A DNA stretch of 64,000 bases from an uncultured Planctomycetales bacterium (GTDB lineage Bacteria; Planctomycetota; Planctomycetia; Isosphaerales; Isosphaeraceae): NCBI GenBank assembly GCA_903926465.1, contig CAIYJE010000195.1, positions 1 to 64,000 on the forward strand, written 5' to 3'. How positions within the stretch are numbered: position 1 is the first letter of the stretch; every line of letters begins with the position of its first letter. The translations under genes and the position numbers were made by a program. The notes under the pieces are model-generated. The model was not told the DNA's origin and searched no databases. It worked only from the letters and a program-made list of their open reading frames with translations. Positions 53,254 through 62,294 of this stretch are shown here, piece after piece.

Positions 53254-55095
53254 TCAGTCTTTACTCGTATCATCGGCGCGACGCACGCGAACCTTCTTGC
53301 CCTTGAGCTTGCTGGTCTTGAAGACATTCAGCACCTGATCGACGGCCGATTCAGGAACCTCGACCAGGGAGAAGTTGTCGGCAATTTCGATGGCGCCAAT
53401 ACTCCGGCCCGGGATATCGGCCTCGCCGGCAATGGCGCCCACCAGATCTTGAGGCCGCACACCGGCAGCTCGCCCGGCACCAATGCGAAGCTGGATCATC
53501 GGCCCAGACGGAGGGGCGCCGCCGCCGCCGCCACCACCACCGTTGCTAGGTCCTCGGCGTTCGCCGGGCCCGCTCGGCCGACCACCACCGCAACGGTCTG
53601 CGCGGGGGCCCCGGCCCGAAGGAGGACCACCGCCACCCATCCGACCCCGTGGCCCTGGCCCACCAGGCCCTGGGCCGCGGTCGTCCCGGCCCCCCGAGCG
53701 GCGGCCGCCTGGAGCCTTGTCGAACACCGGGACCTCAGGAATCTCTTGCTCCTGGTCGAGGTCGCCACCTTCCCCCTTGTGGGCCAGCTTGATGGCGGCC
53801 ATGGCAATTTCCATGATGTCAAAGTCATTGGCCAATGACTCGACCACCACCCGGAAGTGCTCAAGGTCGCCACCGCTAATGGCTTCACGCACAGATTCGC
53901 GGGTCAGTTCCAGACGGCGGGCATGAAGATCGGCCACCGAGGGAACCCGCTCGACCTTGATCTTTTGCTTGGTGGCCTGCTCAATGCCGCGCAGCTGGCG
54001 GTACTCGCGAGGCTCGGCCAGGGTGATTGCCACCCCTTCACGACCCGCACGGCCCACCCGGCCAATGCGGTGCACGTACGACTCGGGCTCGGACGGCACG
54101 TCATAGTTCACCACGTGCGAGAGCTGGGCAATGTCCAGACCGCGGGCCGCCACATCGGTGGCGATCAGCAGGTCGACCGTGCCGCCCCTGAACTTCTTCA
54201 TCACCCGGTCACGCTGTTCCTGAGACATACCACCGTGCAGGGCCTCGGCATGGTAGCCACGGCCGTTCATGGCTTCGGCCAGGTCATCGACCTCGGTGCG
54301 GGTGCGGCAGAAGATCAGGGCCGAGGTGGGGTTTTCCACATCCAGCACCCGGCCCAACGTTGCCAGTTTGTGCATGCGGGAGACAATGTAGGCAACCTGC
54401 TTGACCTTGGGCAGAGAATCGGCCGAGGTCTTCTCGCGGCCCACCTGGATGGTGAGCGGGTCAGTGAGGTGGCGGCGGGCAATGGCGGCAATCCGGGGCG
54501 GCATCGTGGCCGAAAACAGCAGGGTCTGGCGAGTGCGGGGGGTATCTTTGAGGATCGTTTCGATATCCTCGGCAAACCCCATGTCCAGCATCTCGTCGGC
54601 TTCGTCAAGCACCACAATGGCCAGATTGTCCAGCCGCAGCGTGCCACGCCGCAAATGGTCAAGGGCCCGGCCGGGGGTGGCCACCACCACATCCACACCC
54701 CGTTCCAGGGCGCGAAGCTGTGGGCCATAGCCCTGGCCACCATAAATCGGTAGCACACTGGTCCCCAGGGCCCGACCGTACTTGTGAACCGCCGTGGCCA
54801 CTTGCATGGCCAGTTCACGGGTCGGAACCAGAATCAACGCAGAAGGCTGGCCGGCGTTTCTCCCAAGTGCACTGATGCGGTGCAAGAGCGGGAGGGCGAA
54901 GGCAGCCGTTTTACCGGTACCCGTGGCGGCCTGGCCGACCAGGTCACGCCCCTCCAGCAAAGGTGGAATCGCCGAACGCTGGATCGGGGTGGGCTCTTCG
55001 TAGCCCAACACCGCCAGGGTTTCCTGCAAGCGGGGGTCGAGACCGAGCTGATCAAAAAGAGTACGCTCGGCCGGGCCTGAATCCGCATCCGCCAT
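53254..55095 (-). CDS. DEAD-box RNA helicase (DeaD/CsdA/DbpA type)
   Basis: This 613-residue ATP-dependent RNA helicase acts in ribosome assembly and RNA decay in known relatives. All core motifs are present: Q motif (PTPIQRSAIPPLL), Walker A (ATGTGKT), PTRELA, VATPGR, DEAD in VVLDEADEMLDMGF, SAT, ATDVAARGLDI and HRIGRVGRAG. After a helical region a Gly/Arg/Pro-rich linker (about 450-530) leads to a DbpA-type RNA-binding domain (IQLRIGAGRAAGVRPQDLVG, ADIPGRSIGAIEIADNFSLVEV) and a Lys/Arg-rich end. The linker is longer and more Gly-rich than in Escherichia coli homologues. It is monocistronic. Confidence 0.93.
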   Translation of the reverse strand: MADADSGPAERTLFDQLGLDPRLQETLAVLGYEEPTPIQRSAIPPLLEGRDLVGQAATGTGKTAAFALPLLHRISALGRNAGQPSALILVPTRELAMQVATAVHKYGRALGTSVLPIYGGQGYGPQLRALERGVDVVVATPGRALDHLRRGTLRLDNLAIVVLDEADEMLDMGFAEDIETILKDTPRTRQTLLFSATMPPRIAAIARRHLTDPLTIQVGREKTSADSLPKVKQVAYIVSRMHKLATLGRVLDVENPTSALIFCRTRTEVDDLAEAMNGRGYHAEALHGGMSQEQRDRVMKKFRGGTVDLLIATDVAARGLDIAQLSHVVNYDVPSEPESYVHRIGRVGRAGREGVAITLAEPREYRQLRGIEQATKQKIKVERVPSVADLHARRLELTRESVREAISGGDLEHFRVVVESLANDFDIMEIAMAAIKLAHKGEGGDLDQEQEIPEVPVFDKAPGGRRSGGRDDRGPGPGGPGPRGRMGGGGPPSGRGPRADRCGGGRPSGPGERRGPSNGGGGGGGGAPPSGPMIQLRIGAGRAAGVRPQDLVGAIAGEADIPGRSIGAIEIADNFSLVEVPESAVDQVLNVFKTSKLKGKKVRVRRADDTSKD

Positions 55096-55613
55096 AGAAA
55101 GGTCTCGCTCCCGGCGCCAAGATTGATGGGTAGACCAGGGCGCACCGGCAGCCCCGAACCCGTCACTCAGACTGTTCAGCCGGCGATCCTCCGCCAGCCC
55201 ATCCTCTTTCTAAGATAGCAGAAATTGGCAAACCTCGTCGCAAATCTATCGAACAGGATTGCCACCCTGGTCTCAAATTGACCTTTGCTAGAGAGCCGCC
55301 CGGCCCCTGGGGAAATCCTGGAAATTTCTCTGGAAAGGCCCAGGCAGGCCCCGTTTGCGCACCGGAATCGAACCTTGGTCCCCCCGCGCCGGCCAGCCAC
55401 GCAAACCCGGCCCGAGCGGCTGGATCTGCGACCGCCGGCCAGCACCGTTGCGGCTTCCTGGGCAACGGGATGGGCCGCGCCCTTGTGACGGCTGGGCCTG
55501 TGTGCCATTCTGACAGATCGCATCCGAAAACACCCACCCATCGGGCCTGGGTCGGTCGTGCTCGTTTGGCCTGGCCCCGCATTCCGCTGTTCGCCCGGAG
55601 GCTTGATCCCGGT
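55096..55613. other. Divergent intergenic region
   Basis: About 520 bases separate the helicase (minus) and MFS (plus) genes. Frames here do not look protein-coding. Bases 55200-55290 are richer in A and T and are the likely promoter side, but no site could be named. Confidence 0.4.
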
Positions 55614-56993
55614 ATGTCTTCCAACGCCGCTCCCAATCAGGCGCTCGACCGGGCGATCCGGAAAGCCTACTGGCGCCTGATCCCCCTGCTCTTCATCTGC
55701 TACGTGATCGCCTACATCGACCGCGTCAACGTCAGCTTTGCCAAGCTGAACATGCAGACCGATCTCGCCGGCAACGGCTTCAGCGAGAGCGTGTTCGGCT
55801 TCGGCATGGGGATCTTCTTCCTGGGATACCTGCTGCTGGAAATTCCAGGCACCCTGCTCGTCGAACGCTGGAGCGCCCGCAAGTGGATCAGCCGGATCAT
55901 GATCAGCTGGGGGTTCATTGCGGCCATGACCGCCTTTGTACGCACCCCTTCCCAGTTTTATGGAATTCGCTTCCTGCTGGGGCTGGCCGAGGCCGGGTTC
56001 TTTCCGGGGATCATCGTGTACCTCACACACTGGTTCCCCAGTCGCGACCGGACCCGGGCCCTGGCCCTGTTCCTGATCGCCTCACCCATCTCAGGCATGA
56101 TCGGGCCACCCCTCTCCAACGTGTTAATGGGGATCGGGGTCGGCGATCAACCCCGGTTGCTGGGCCTGGTGGGCTGGCAGTGGGTGTTCATTGCCTGGGG
56201 AATTCCAGCGGTGATCCTGGGCTTTGTGGTCCTGAAATTCCTGACCGACCGCCCCGGCCAGGCCGCCTGGCTAAGCGTTGAGGAACGGGCGGCCCTGGAA
56301 GCCGAGCTGGCGCGCGAGAAGGCCGAACATCAGCTAGGCAGTGGCCACCTGACCATTAGCCAGGCCCTGACCAACCCCAAGATCTTGCTGCTGGCGCTGG
56401 CGTACTTCTTTGTGGTCACCGGCAATTACGGCATCGAGCTGTACATGGCGTCGATCTTCAAAAGCTGGTACGGCCTTGAGGTCAAGAAGGTGGCCTGGCT
56501 GCTGGTGATCACCTCGGTGGGCTCGTTGATCGGCCAGATCTTGATTGGCTGGAATTCGGACCGAACCCTGGAGCGGCGCTGGCACGCCTCGTTACCCATT
56601 CTGATGGGGGCCGCGGCCCTGGCGCTGGCACCGTTTAGCAAGGGGAATCTCTGGCTCTCGGTGGCCCTGTTCACCCTGACCATGACCGGGGTCAAGGCGT
56701 ACTTGCCGGCGTTCTGGGCTCTGCCCAGCCTGTTGATGACCGCCTCGGCCGCCGCCGCCAGCATCGGCCTGATCAACTCGTTCGGCAACCTGGGCGGCTG
56801 GGTTGGCCCCTCGGTGGTGGGGGCCATCAAGCAGTACGCCGACCAGCACCTGCAAGGGGACGTCGGCTACAGCATTGGCCTCTGGTTCCTGGCCGCCTCC
56901 ATGGTGGTGGCCGCCATCATGATCATCCGTCTGGGGATCGGCAAGCAGGCCAGCGGAACCAAGGCGGCGGGCGCCAAAGCGGTCGATTTCTGA
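55614..56993 (+). CDS. MFS transporter, anion:cation symporter family
   Basis: This 459-residue, 12-helix inner-membrane transporter matches the ACS family (hexuronate, tartrate, phthalate and similar organic acids). Typical signs are the N-terminal LFICYVIAYIDRVNVSFAKL (YxDRxNVSFA), FFLGYLLLEIPGTLLVERWSARKWISRIM and RFLLGLAEAGFFPGIIVYLTHWFPSRDR, and the later WNSDRTLERRWHAS loop. The start at 55614 follows GGAGG by 12 bases, a longer spacing than usual; the upstream frame to 55278 is not transporter-like. The substrate is not predictable. No catabolic neighbour gives a hint. Confidence 0.9.
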   Translation: MSSNAAPNQALDRAIRKAYWRLIPLLFICYVIAYIDRVNVSFAKLNMQTDLAGNGFSESVFGFGMGIFFLGYLLLEIPGTLLVERWSARKWISRIMISWGFIAAMTAFVRTPSQFYGIRFLLGLAEAGFFPGIIVYLTHWFPSRDRTRALALFLIASPISGMIGPPLSNVLMGIGVGDQPRLLGLVGWQWVFIAWGIPAVILGFVVLKFLTDRPGQAAWLSVEERAALEAELAREKAEHQLGSGHLTISQALTNPKILLLALAYFFVVTGNYGIELYMASIFKSWYGLEVKKVAWLLVITSVGSLIGQILIGWNSDRTLERRWHASLPILMGAAALALAPFSKGNLWLSVALFTLTMTGVKAYLPAFWALPSLLMTASAAAASIGLINSFGNLGGWVGPSVVGAIKQYADQHLQGDVGYSIGLWFLAASMVVAAIMIIRLGIGKQASGTKAAGAKAVDF

Positions 56994-57589
56994 CGCCAAG
57001 GGAAGCGCAAGGCCACCGGCCACTGGCCGCGCAACCGTAACCCCGGATCTCCCTGGGGCCTGCAACCGCGCCGAGTTTCCACCCGGACCAGCTCCGAGTC
57101 CCGCCGAAGGGGTTCCCACCCCGGGCCCTCCAGAGCTGGACCCGGGGTGGGTGCGCGTTGCTGCAGTCTGAGCCAGCGACCGCCTGCGCAGATCCCCCGC
57201 CGATGCGCTGAATGATCGCGGTTCACAATTGGGTTGCCCCTGGGGGAGGGGACAGCCGCCCCCGTCAGTGGAGGGGGCGGGGCGGCTTGGGAATCGCCCC
57301 AGGGCCCGGTTCCGCCACGCCCCACACAATCCCGAAGATCCCAGCCACCGGCCCTCCCCCTGGGCCGTCCCCGCGCGCCAATTCTCACGAAACCGGATGG
57401 GCCGGCGCCTCCTTGAACCCAACCGCAGGGCCCCATCCCCGCGCGTCCGGCCCCCCTTCACGAGCCGGTCTGAGCCCCCGCTGCCCCACCGAGCACGGCT
57501 CTCTACCGGACCTGGGGCTGAAAATTTCTTGAATGTTTCTCCCCCTCGGCCCGGAAAGGTCTGCGGCTTATACCGGTTTTCCGGCCCCC
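56994..57589. other. GC-rich non-coding stretch before the origin
   Basis: About 600 bases of very GC-rich sequence with many G and C runs. Long open frames exist on both strands (one on the minus strand across 56592-57731), but their Arg/Gly/Pro-rich translations lack protein character and they run across the 3' part of the MFS gene and into the DnaA boxes. Confidence 0.5.
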
Positions 57590-57910
57590 CAGACCCTGTT
57601 GATAACCTGTTGATAACTCGTGCACGGACGGTTGTTGAAAACGTAACTCTCCACAGCCGTTCTCCACCAAGTGTCGGGCCATGATCGGCGATAGACCACT
57701 CTCCACCGCCGGCTGCGCATCCTGCCAACACGGTTATCCACAGTTTGAGACCGGGGTTATTGCGACCTAACCTCTAGTGCTATCAAAAGATCGGCCAGGC
57801 CCGCCAACCCTTATCAACACCGCACGCTTGCTCTACTACTTCTGTTACGTTTTTTAAGTGAGAAACGAAAAGATATAAGCTCAGATGGTTTTACGCTTAG
57901 CTTAGTTTAC
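57590..57910. other. Putative chromosomal replication origin (oriC)
   Basis: This region contains four DnaA-box-like 9-mers: TGTTGATAA at 57597-57605 and 57608-57616 (TTATCAACA on the minus strand), a perfect TTATCCACA at 57734-57742, and TTATCAACA at 57811-57819. An AT-rich stretch follows at about 57838-57910, a candidate unwinding element. It stands just upstream of dnaN, a classic oriC neighbour. No dnaA gene is adjacent in the window. Confidence 0.75.
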
Positions 57911-58060
57911 GCGATGATGCCTGGAGTAACCTTGGCCGGGGGTCGGTGGCTGTGAGGATCAGCCAGGGTGTGATACTGTGGGACCCCTTGACTGGAGTGG
58001 ACGCAAATCGGCCGACAAATGTGAGGTCGGTCCGGGCTCTTTGCCGGAGGGGATGGGCGC

Positions 58061-59179
58061 ATGAAGGCTCTGTGCAATCGTGAGGGACTGCTCACGGCAT
58101 TTGGCATGGTGGGTGGGGTTGTGCCGGCGCGAAGTCCGAAGCCGATCCTTCAAAACGTCAAGCTTGAGGCCAGTGACGAAGAGGGCTCAACCCTGCTGGC
58201 AACCGACCTTGAGGTCGGCATTCGCTTCCGGGTCCTGGGCCTGAAGATCGAACGCCCGGGGTCGGTGATCTTGCCCCCCCAGCGGTTCAACCAGATTCTG
58301 CGAACCCTGACCGAGCCTGACTTTTCCCTTGATACCGAGGGAGAGCAAATCCTGATCCGCGGTCGCCACGCCCAGTTCAAACTTCCTAGCGAAGATCCCG
58401 ACCTGTTTCCCGATGTGGCCGACTTTGGCGCTTCGGCCTATTTCGTGCTCGCCGCCGCCGACCTCCGCCGCGCCATTCGCCGCACCGTTTTCGCCACCGA
58501 TGTCGAAAGCACGCGCTATGCCCTGGGTGGTGTGCTCTTCGAAATCAAGGACGATCTCTTGACCCTGGTCGGTACCGATGGCCGACGTTTGGCGCGTCAG
58601 GTGATTCCCATTGAGCGTGATGGCGATGTTCTGCCCCCGGCCAGTCAGCCGGTGGTGCCCGCCAAGGCTCTCAAACTTCTGGAACGCAACCTTCAAGACG
58701 ATGATCCACCGGTCCACCTCGCATTTCTGGGAAATACCGCCATCCTGGTACGCACCGATCGGGCGGTGATCTACAGTCGCCTGGTCGAAGGTCGGTTCCC
58801 ACGCTACCAGGATGTTTTTCCCGCCCATGCCGAAGTGCGTGTACCCTTGGAAGTGGGTCCCCTGCTCTCGGCCGTCGAACAGGCTTCCATCGTCACCAGT
58901 CAGGAAAGCCGAGGGGTCGATTTCCGGTTCGGAAGCGATCTCCTCAAACTGGTCACCAAGGCCCCCGATCAAGGGTCCTCGGATGTGGAACTTCCCATCC
59001 AGTACGCCGGCAAACCCCTGGAAATTACCTTCGACCCCCGTTACCTGTCCGAGGCGCTCAAGACCCTCGATCCCGTCAGTCCGATTACCGCCGAACTGAT
59101 TGACAGCAAGAATGCCGCCGTCTTCAAAACCGAAGATGCTTACACCTACGTGGTCATGCCCCTGACCAAGGACCAGTAA
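58061..59179 (+). CDS. dnaN: DNA polymerase III beta subunit (sliding clamp)
   Basis: This 372-residue protein is the ring-forming clamp that holds the replicative polymerase on DNA. It starts MKALCNREGLLTAFGMVGGVVPARSPKPILQNVKLEA (domain 1), has LLATDLEVGIRFRV, LFPDVADFG, the middle domain LRRAIRRTVFATDVESTRYALGGVLFEI, TLVGTDGRRLARQ, YSRLVEGRFPRYQDVFP, and the family-typical ending VVMPLTKDQ. Length matches the usual 365-380. GGAGGGG precedes the ATG. The position immediately downstream of a DnaA-box cluster fits an origin region. The next genes are unrelated to replication, so the usual dnaA-dnaN-recF order is not kept here. Confidence 0.95.
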   Translation: MKALCNREGLLTAFGMVGGVVPARSPKPILQNVKLEASDEEGSTLLATDLEVGIRFRVLGLKIERPGSVILPPQRFNQILRTLTEPDFSLDTEGEQILIRGRHAQFKLPSEDPDLFPDVADFGASAYFVLAAADLRRAIRRTVFATDVESTRYALGGVLFEIKDDLLTLVGTDGRRLARQVIPIERDGDVLPPASQPVVPAKALKLLERNLQDDDPPVHLAFLGNTAILVRTDRAVIYSRLVEGRFPRYQDVFPAHAEVRVPLEVGPLLSAVEQASIVTSQESRGVDFRFGSDLLKLVTKAPDQGSSDVELPIQYAGKPLEITFDPRYLSEALKTLDPVSPITAELIDSKNAAVFKTEDAYTYVVMPLTKDQ

Positions 59180-59343
59180 CCGGAAGCGGGCCATCTGCCA
59201 GGCTGGGCCAGGTGAACCTACTTGCGGATCACTCTGGCCTGGTTCAACGTCGCATCATCATCATCACAATTTCCGGCTCCTTGGGGTTTCTGGAACGGAT
59301 GCATAGGCACCCGGATTCGGGAACAAAGTCCACCCGCAGTCAC

Positions 59344-59802
59344 TCACTCAATCACAAACGAATCGGCCACGTTGGTGCCCACCGGCCGGGTGCCAACCCG
59401 GGTGGTCGTAGCTTTGCGACCAGCGCTCGATTCCCCGTCGTCGGTCACTTGCGCAGTGCGGGTGGGACCGTCTTCCGAGGTGTGGCCCTTGACCACCGTT
59501 TTGGGGCCGGTCGATGCCTGACGGTCGATATCAACCTCTTTACCAGCCTTGTCCAGGTTGGACGCGGTTTCCGATGCCGCCGGATCGACCCACTTCTGAA
59601 TCCCTGCCTTGGCCGAGGCATACCCCTTCTTGGTGCCGTTGACAATCGACCGCCCGGCCCCCTGCATCGTCGAAACCACCACGTTATCACCCGAAGTTGG
59701 CGTGGACATCGCCATCGGCTGAGTGGCCTGTTTTTTGGACGCGCAACCAGGTCCGGCCAGGATCGGCACCAGCAGCAGTAACCATGGGTATTGAGATTTC
59801 AT
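59344..59802 (-). CDS. Predicted small lipoprotein
   Basis: This 152-residue protein has a basic/hydrophobic leader (MKSQYPWLLLLVPILAGPGC), then Ser/Thr/Asp-rich mature sequence without recognisable domain (MQGAGRSIVNGTKKGYASAKAGIQKW, KTVVKGHTSEDGPTRTAQV). The GPGC before the Cys is an imperfect lipobox (Gly and Pro where small aliphatics are usual). The start at 59802 is supported by GAGGAGG about ten bases upstream. It faces the end of dnaN. Confidence 0.55.
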   Translation of the reverse strand: MKSQYPWLLLLVPILAGPGCASKKQATQPMAMSTPTSGDNVVVSTMQGAGRSIVNGTKKGYASAKAGIQKWVDPAASETASNLDKAGKEVDIDRQASTGPKTVVKGHTSEDGPTRTAQVTDDGESSAGRKATTTRVGTRPVGTNVADSFVIE

Positions 59803-60259
59803 GATGGTCATCCTCCTCGCGGTGGCGGTCAATCGACAGCGGCTTGCCTGAGGCAGGCAGGTCGACCTAACCCCTGCATCTTTCCATCGGAACTCTAAGC
59901 CGGATAACTTCACGAAATCCCCAAACTTATCCTGAATTGCCGAAAACCCCAGGGGCCCGCAATCGGAAATGTCGGTTGAGGATTTGATCCAACCCCTAAA
60001 CTTGGCCAGGGTTAACGCGGCCCCACCATACGGTTTGCCGGCCGACCTGGGAACCACAACTGGACCGGCTTTTGCCCCCCCAGCCGCCCGGTCCGCCCGT
60101 CCTGGTCGCTTCAGCCCGCGTGACCGATCGCCGGCCCAGCAACACGGTTTTGCTTTTCAGCACCACATGGACGACAATCAAGCATCGGAGTGCAGCGCAA
60201 TGCACGGAGGAGATCGTCCGGTCCGGCATGCCGGGGCCGGCGGGGAGACTTTCGACGTG
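59803..60259. other. Divergent intergenic region
   Basis: About 460 bases lie between the small lipoprotein (minus) and the HtrA-like gene (plus). The plus-strand frame is open from 59969 but lacks export or domain character before 60260. No site could be named. Confidence 0.4.
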
Positions 60260-62083
60260 ATGGACCAAGATCGACCGTTCGGACACCAGACCCGTTCCAA
60301 CCGACCACGATCCGCCAGGAGCCGCCCGGTCCGCCTGGGAATTGGTCTCCTCTGGATTCTGGGGACGGCTGCAACCCCCGCCATGGCCCAGACCCCCGAG
60401 GCCGCCGTTTCTCGCGGTGTTCCCCTCCGGCGTTCGGCGACCCCCAGCCCCAAACCCGCAGCCCCGGCCAACCCGCCCGCCTCCGTTGCCGCCTCGGCTT
60501 CCCCTACCCCCAGGCCCCCAGCGCCCGTGAGCCCGCCCGTGGCCAGCGCTCCGGCCGCCGCCCAGCCCGCTCAGGAGCCCGCCTCAGCCAGCACAGCCCC
60601 GGCCCCCAAAGTGGCCACCCAAGATCCCGTACCCACCGGCAATGGCAATAACGACGCCATCCGGAGTGCGGTGGTCAAGATCTTCACCTCGTTCAGGGCC
60701 CCCGATCCGGTCCGTCCCTGGCTCAAGCAAACCCCACGCGAGGCCACCGGCACCGGCATGGTGCTCGACGGCAAACGCCTGCTCACCAACGCCCACGTGG
60801 TGATGTACGCCAGCCAGGTGCAAATCCAGGCCTACCAGTCGAGTGAGAAGATCAACGCCCGGGTGGAGGCGATTGCCCCCGACGTAGACCTGGCCATCCT
60901 CACCCTCGAAGACGACTCGTTCTTCAAGGACCGGCCGGCCCTGACCCTGGCCGACGAACTGCCCCACGCCCAGGACTCGGTTTCGGTGTACGGCTACCCC
61001 ACCGGCGGCACCGACCAGTCGGTGACCAAGGGGATTGTGTCTCGCATCGAGTTCGACGCCTATCAGTACTTCACCCGTGGCCTGCGGATCCAGGTTGATG
61101 CCGCCATCAACCCGGGCAACAGCGGCGGCCCCGCCCTGGTGGATGACAAGGTGATTGGCCTGGCCTTCAGCAAGCTGAGTGGCGCTGACAACATTGGCTA
61201 CATCATCCCGGTCGAAGAGATCCGCCTGTTCCTGAACGACATTGCCGATGGCAAGTACGACGGCAAGCCGACCCTGCTCGATGAGTTTGTCACCCTGGAA
61301 AACCCTGCGCTCCGGGCCAGCCTCAAGCTCGACCGGGCTACCACCGGCGTGCGCGTGCAGGTTCCCGGCGATGCCGGCGAACCGTACCCGCTCCAGGTTG
61401 GCGATATCGTCACCAAAATTGGCGACCATGCCATCGACAACACCGGCAAGGTGCGGATTGAAGGGGATCGCCTGGTGGCCTTCAACTACCTGGTCCAAAA
61501 GCTGACCAAAGACGGCAAGGTACCCCTTACCCTGATCCGAAACGGCGAGACTCAGACCGTGGAGGTGCCGGTGGGCCCCGAACGTGATCGCTGGGTGATC
61601 CCGCCCCTCAAAAACACCTACCCCTCGTACTTCATCTACGGCCCCTTGGTGTTCAGTGAGGCCACCGACGAGTACATCCAGATTCTCTCTCAACTTCCCA
61701 ATGCGCTCCGGTTGCTGGGGATGCAAGGGACCCCGCTGGTGACCAGGCTCGGTCAGCGGCCCAAGTTTACCGGTGAGCGGCTGGTGGTGATTGTGCACCC
61801 GATGTTCACGCACCCGATTGGTCGCGGCTACGGCAACCCGTTCATGCGGGTGGTAGCCGAGGTCAACGGCACCCCGATCAAGAACCTGTCTCACCTGGTG
61901 GAAACCCTGAGCAAGCTCAACGACGAGTTTGTGACGATTGCGTTTGCCGGCAGCCGAGGGGTTGAAAATATCACCTTCCGCCGCGCCGAGGTGACCGCGG
62001 CCACTGAAGAGATCCTGAACGACAACGGCATCCGCCAGCCGTTCTCACCCGAACTGGCCCCGCTTTGGAACGGCGCGAAGTGA
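60260..62083 (+). CDS. HtrA/DegP-like serine protease with PDZ domain
   Basis: This 607-residue protein has an Arg-rich front and signal-like helix (LGIGLLWILGTAATPAMA), a long Pro/Ala/Ser linker (about 50-125), a trypsin-like domain and a PDZ domain. The catalytic triad is visible: His in LLTNAHVVMY, Asp in VDLAILTLEDD, Ser in NPGNSGGPALVDDKVIGLA. PDZ-like sequence is YPLQVGDIVTKIGDHAI. The last ~150 residues (FIYGPLVFSEATDEYIQI onward) resemble the C-terminal half of Deg/HtrA proteins. GGGGAG lies 11 bases before the ATG. It probably acts in protein quality control in the periplasm-like space. Confidence 0.85.
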   Translation: MDQDRPFGHQTRSNRPRSARSRPVRLGIGLLWILGTAATPAMAQTPEAAVSRGVPLRRSATPSPKPAAPANPPASVAASASPTPRPPAPVSPPVASAPAAAQPAQEPASASTAPAPKVATQDPVPTGNGNNDAIRSAVVKIFTSFRAPDPVRPWLKQTPREATGTGMVLDGKRLLTNAHVVMYASQVQIQAYQSSEKINARVEAIAPDVDLAILTLEDDSFFKDRPALTLADELPHAQDSVSVYGYPTGGTDQSVTKGIVSRIEFDAYQYFTRGLRIQVDAAINPGNSGGPALVDDKVIGLAFSKLSGADNIGYIIPVEEIRLFLNDIADGKYDGKPTLLDEFVTLENPALRASLKLDRATTGVRVQVPGDAGEPYPLQVGDIVTKIGDHAIDNTGKVRIEGDRLVAFNYLVQKLTKDGKVPLTLIRNGETQTVEVPVGPERDRWVIPPLKNTYPSYFIYGPLVFSEATDEYIQILSQLPNALRLLGMQGTPLVTRLGQRPKFTGERLVVIVHPMFTHPIGRGYGNPFMRVVAEVNGTPIKNLSHLVETLSKLNDEFVTIAFAGSRGVENITFRRAEVTAATEEILNDNGIRQPFSPELAPLWNGAK

Positions 62084-62090
62084 GGGGGCG

Positions 62091-62182
62091 ATCCATGGAC
62101 CTGATGGACGGAATGGACAGGTGTGCTGATCTGGGAAGACCGCCAGTCCTCGTGGATTCCGGTCCATTTCCGTCCATTCCTC
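62091..62182. repeat. TGGACGGAATGGAC-type hairpin repeat, copy D
   Basis: TGGACGGAATGGAC (62105-62118) and GTCCATTTCCGTCCA (62162-62176) are inverse complements except for one extra base, a strong 14-bp stem. The loop holds AAGACCGCCAG, the inverse of the CTGGCGGTCTT block in copy A. It lies between two genes on the same strand, directly after the HtrA-like stop. Confidence 0.7.
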
Positions 62183-62216
62183 TCCTCCAGTCGTACGCCA
62201 GACTGTTGGAAATTTG

Positions 62217-62245
62217 TTGGAGCTTTTTGGCCGATCGGGTATAGT
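62217..62245 (+). promoter_or_regulatory. Sigma-70-type promoter candidate for PSD1 gene
   Basis: TTGGAG (62217-62222), a 17-base spacer and TATAGT (62240-62245, five of six consensus bases) precede the PSD1-type gene by about 50 bases. The -10 box is good and the -35 box is weak. Confidence 0.45.
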
Positions 62246-62294
62246 CAGAAGGATGAAATTGGTTGTATTCCGCATCGGTTGAGGAGCGATTCCG

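Noticed and set aside
56592-57731. 379-codon minus-strand frame across the MFS gene end and origin
   Set aside because: It runs antisense through the MFS transporter and over the DnaA boxes, with Arg/Gly/Pro-rich translation and no family.
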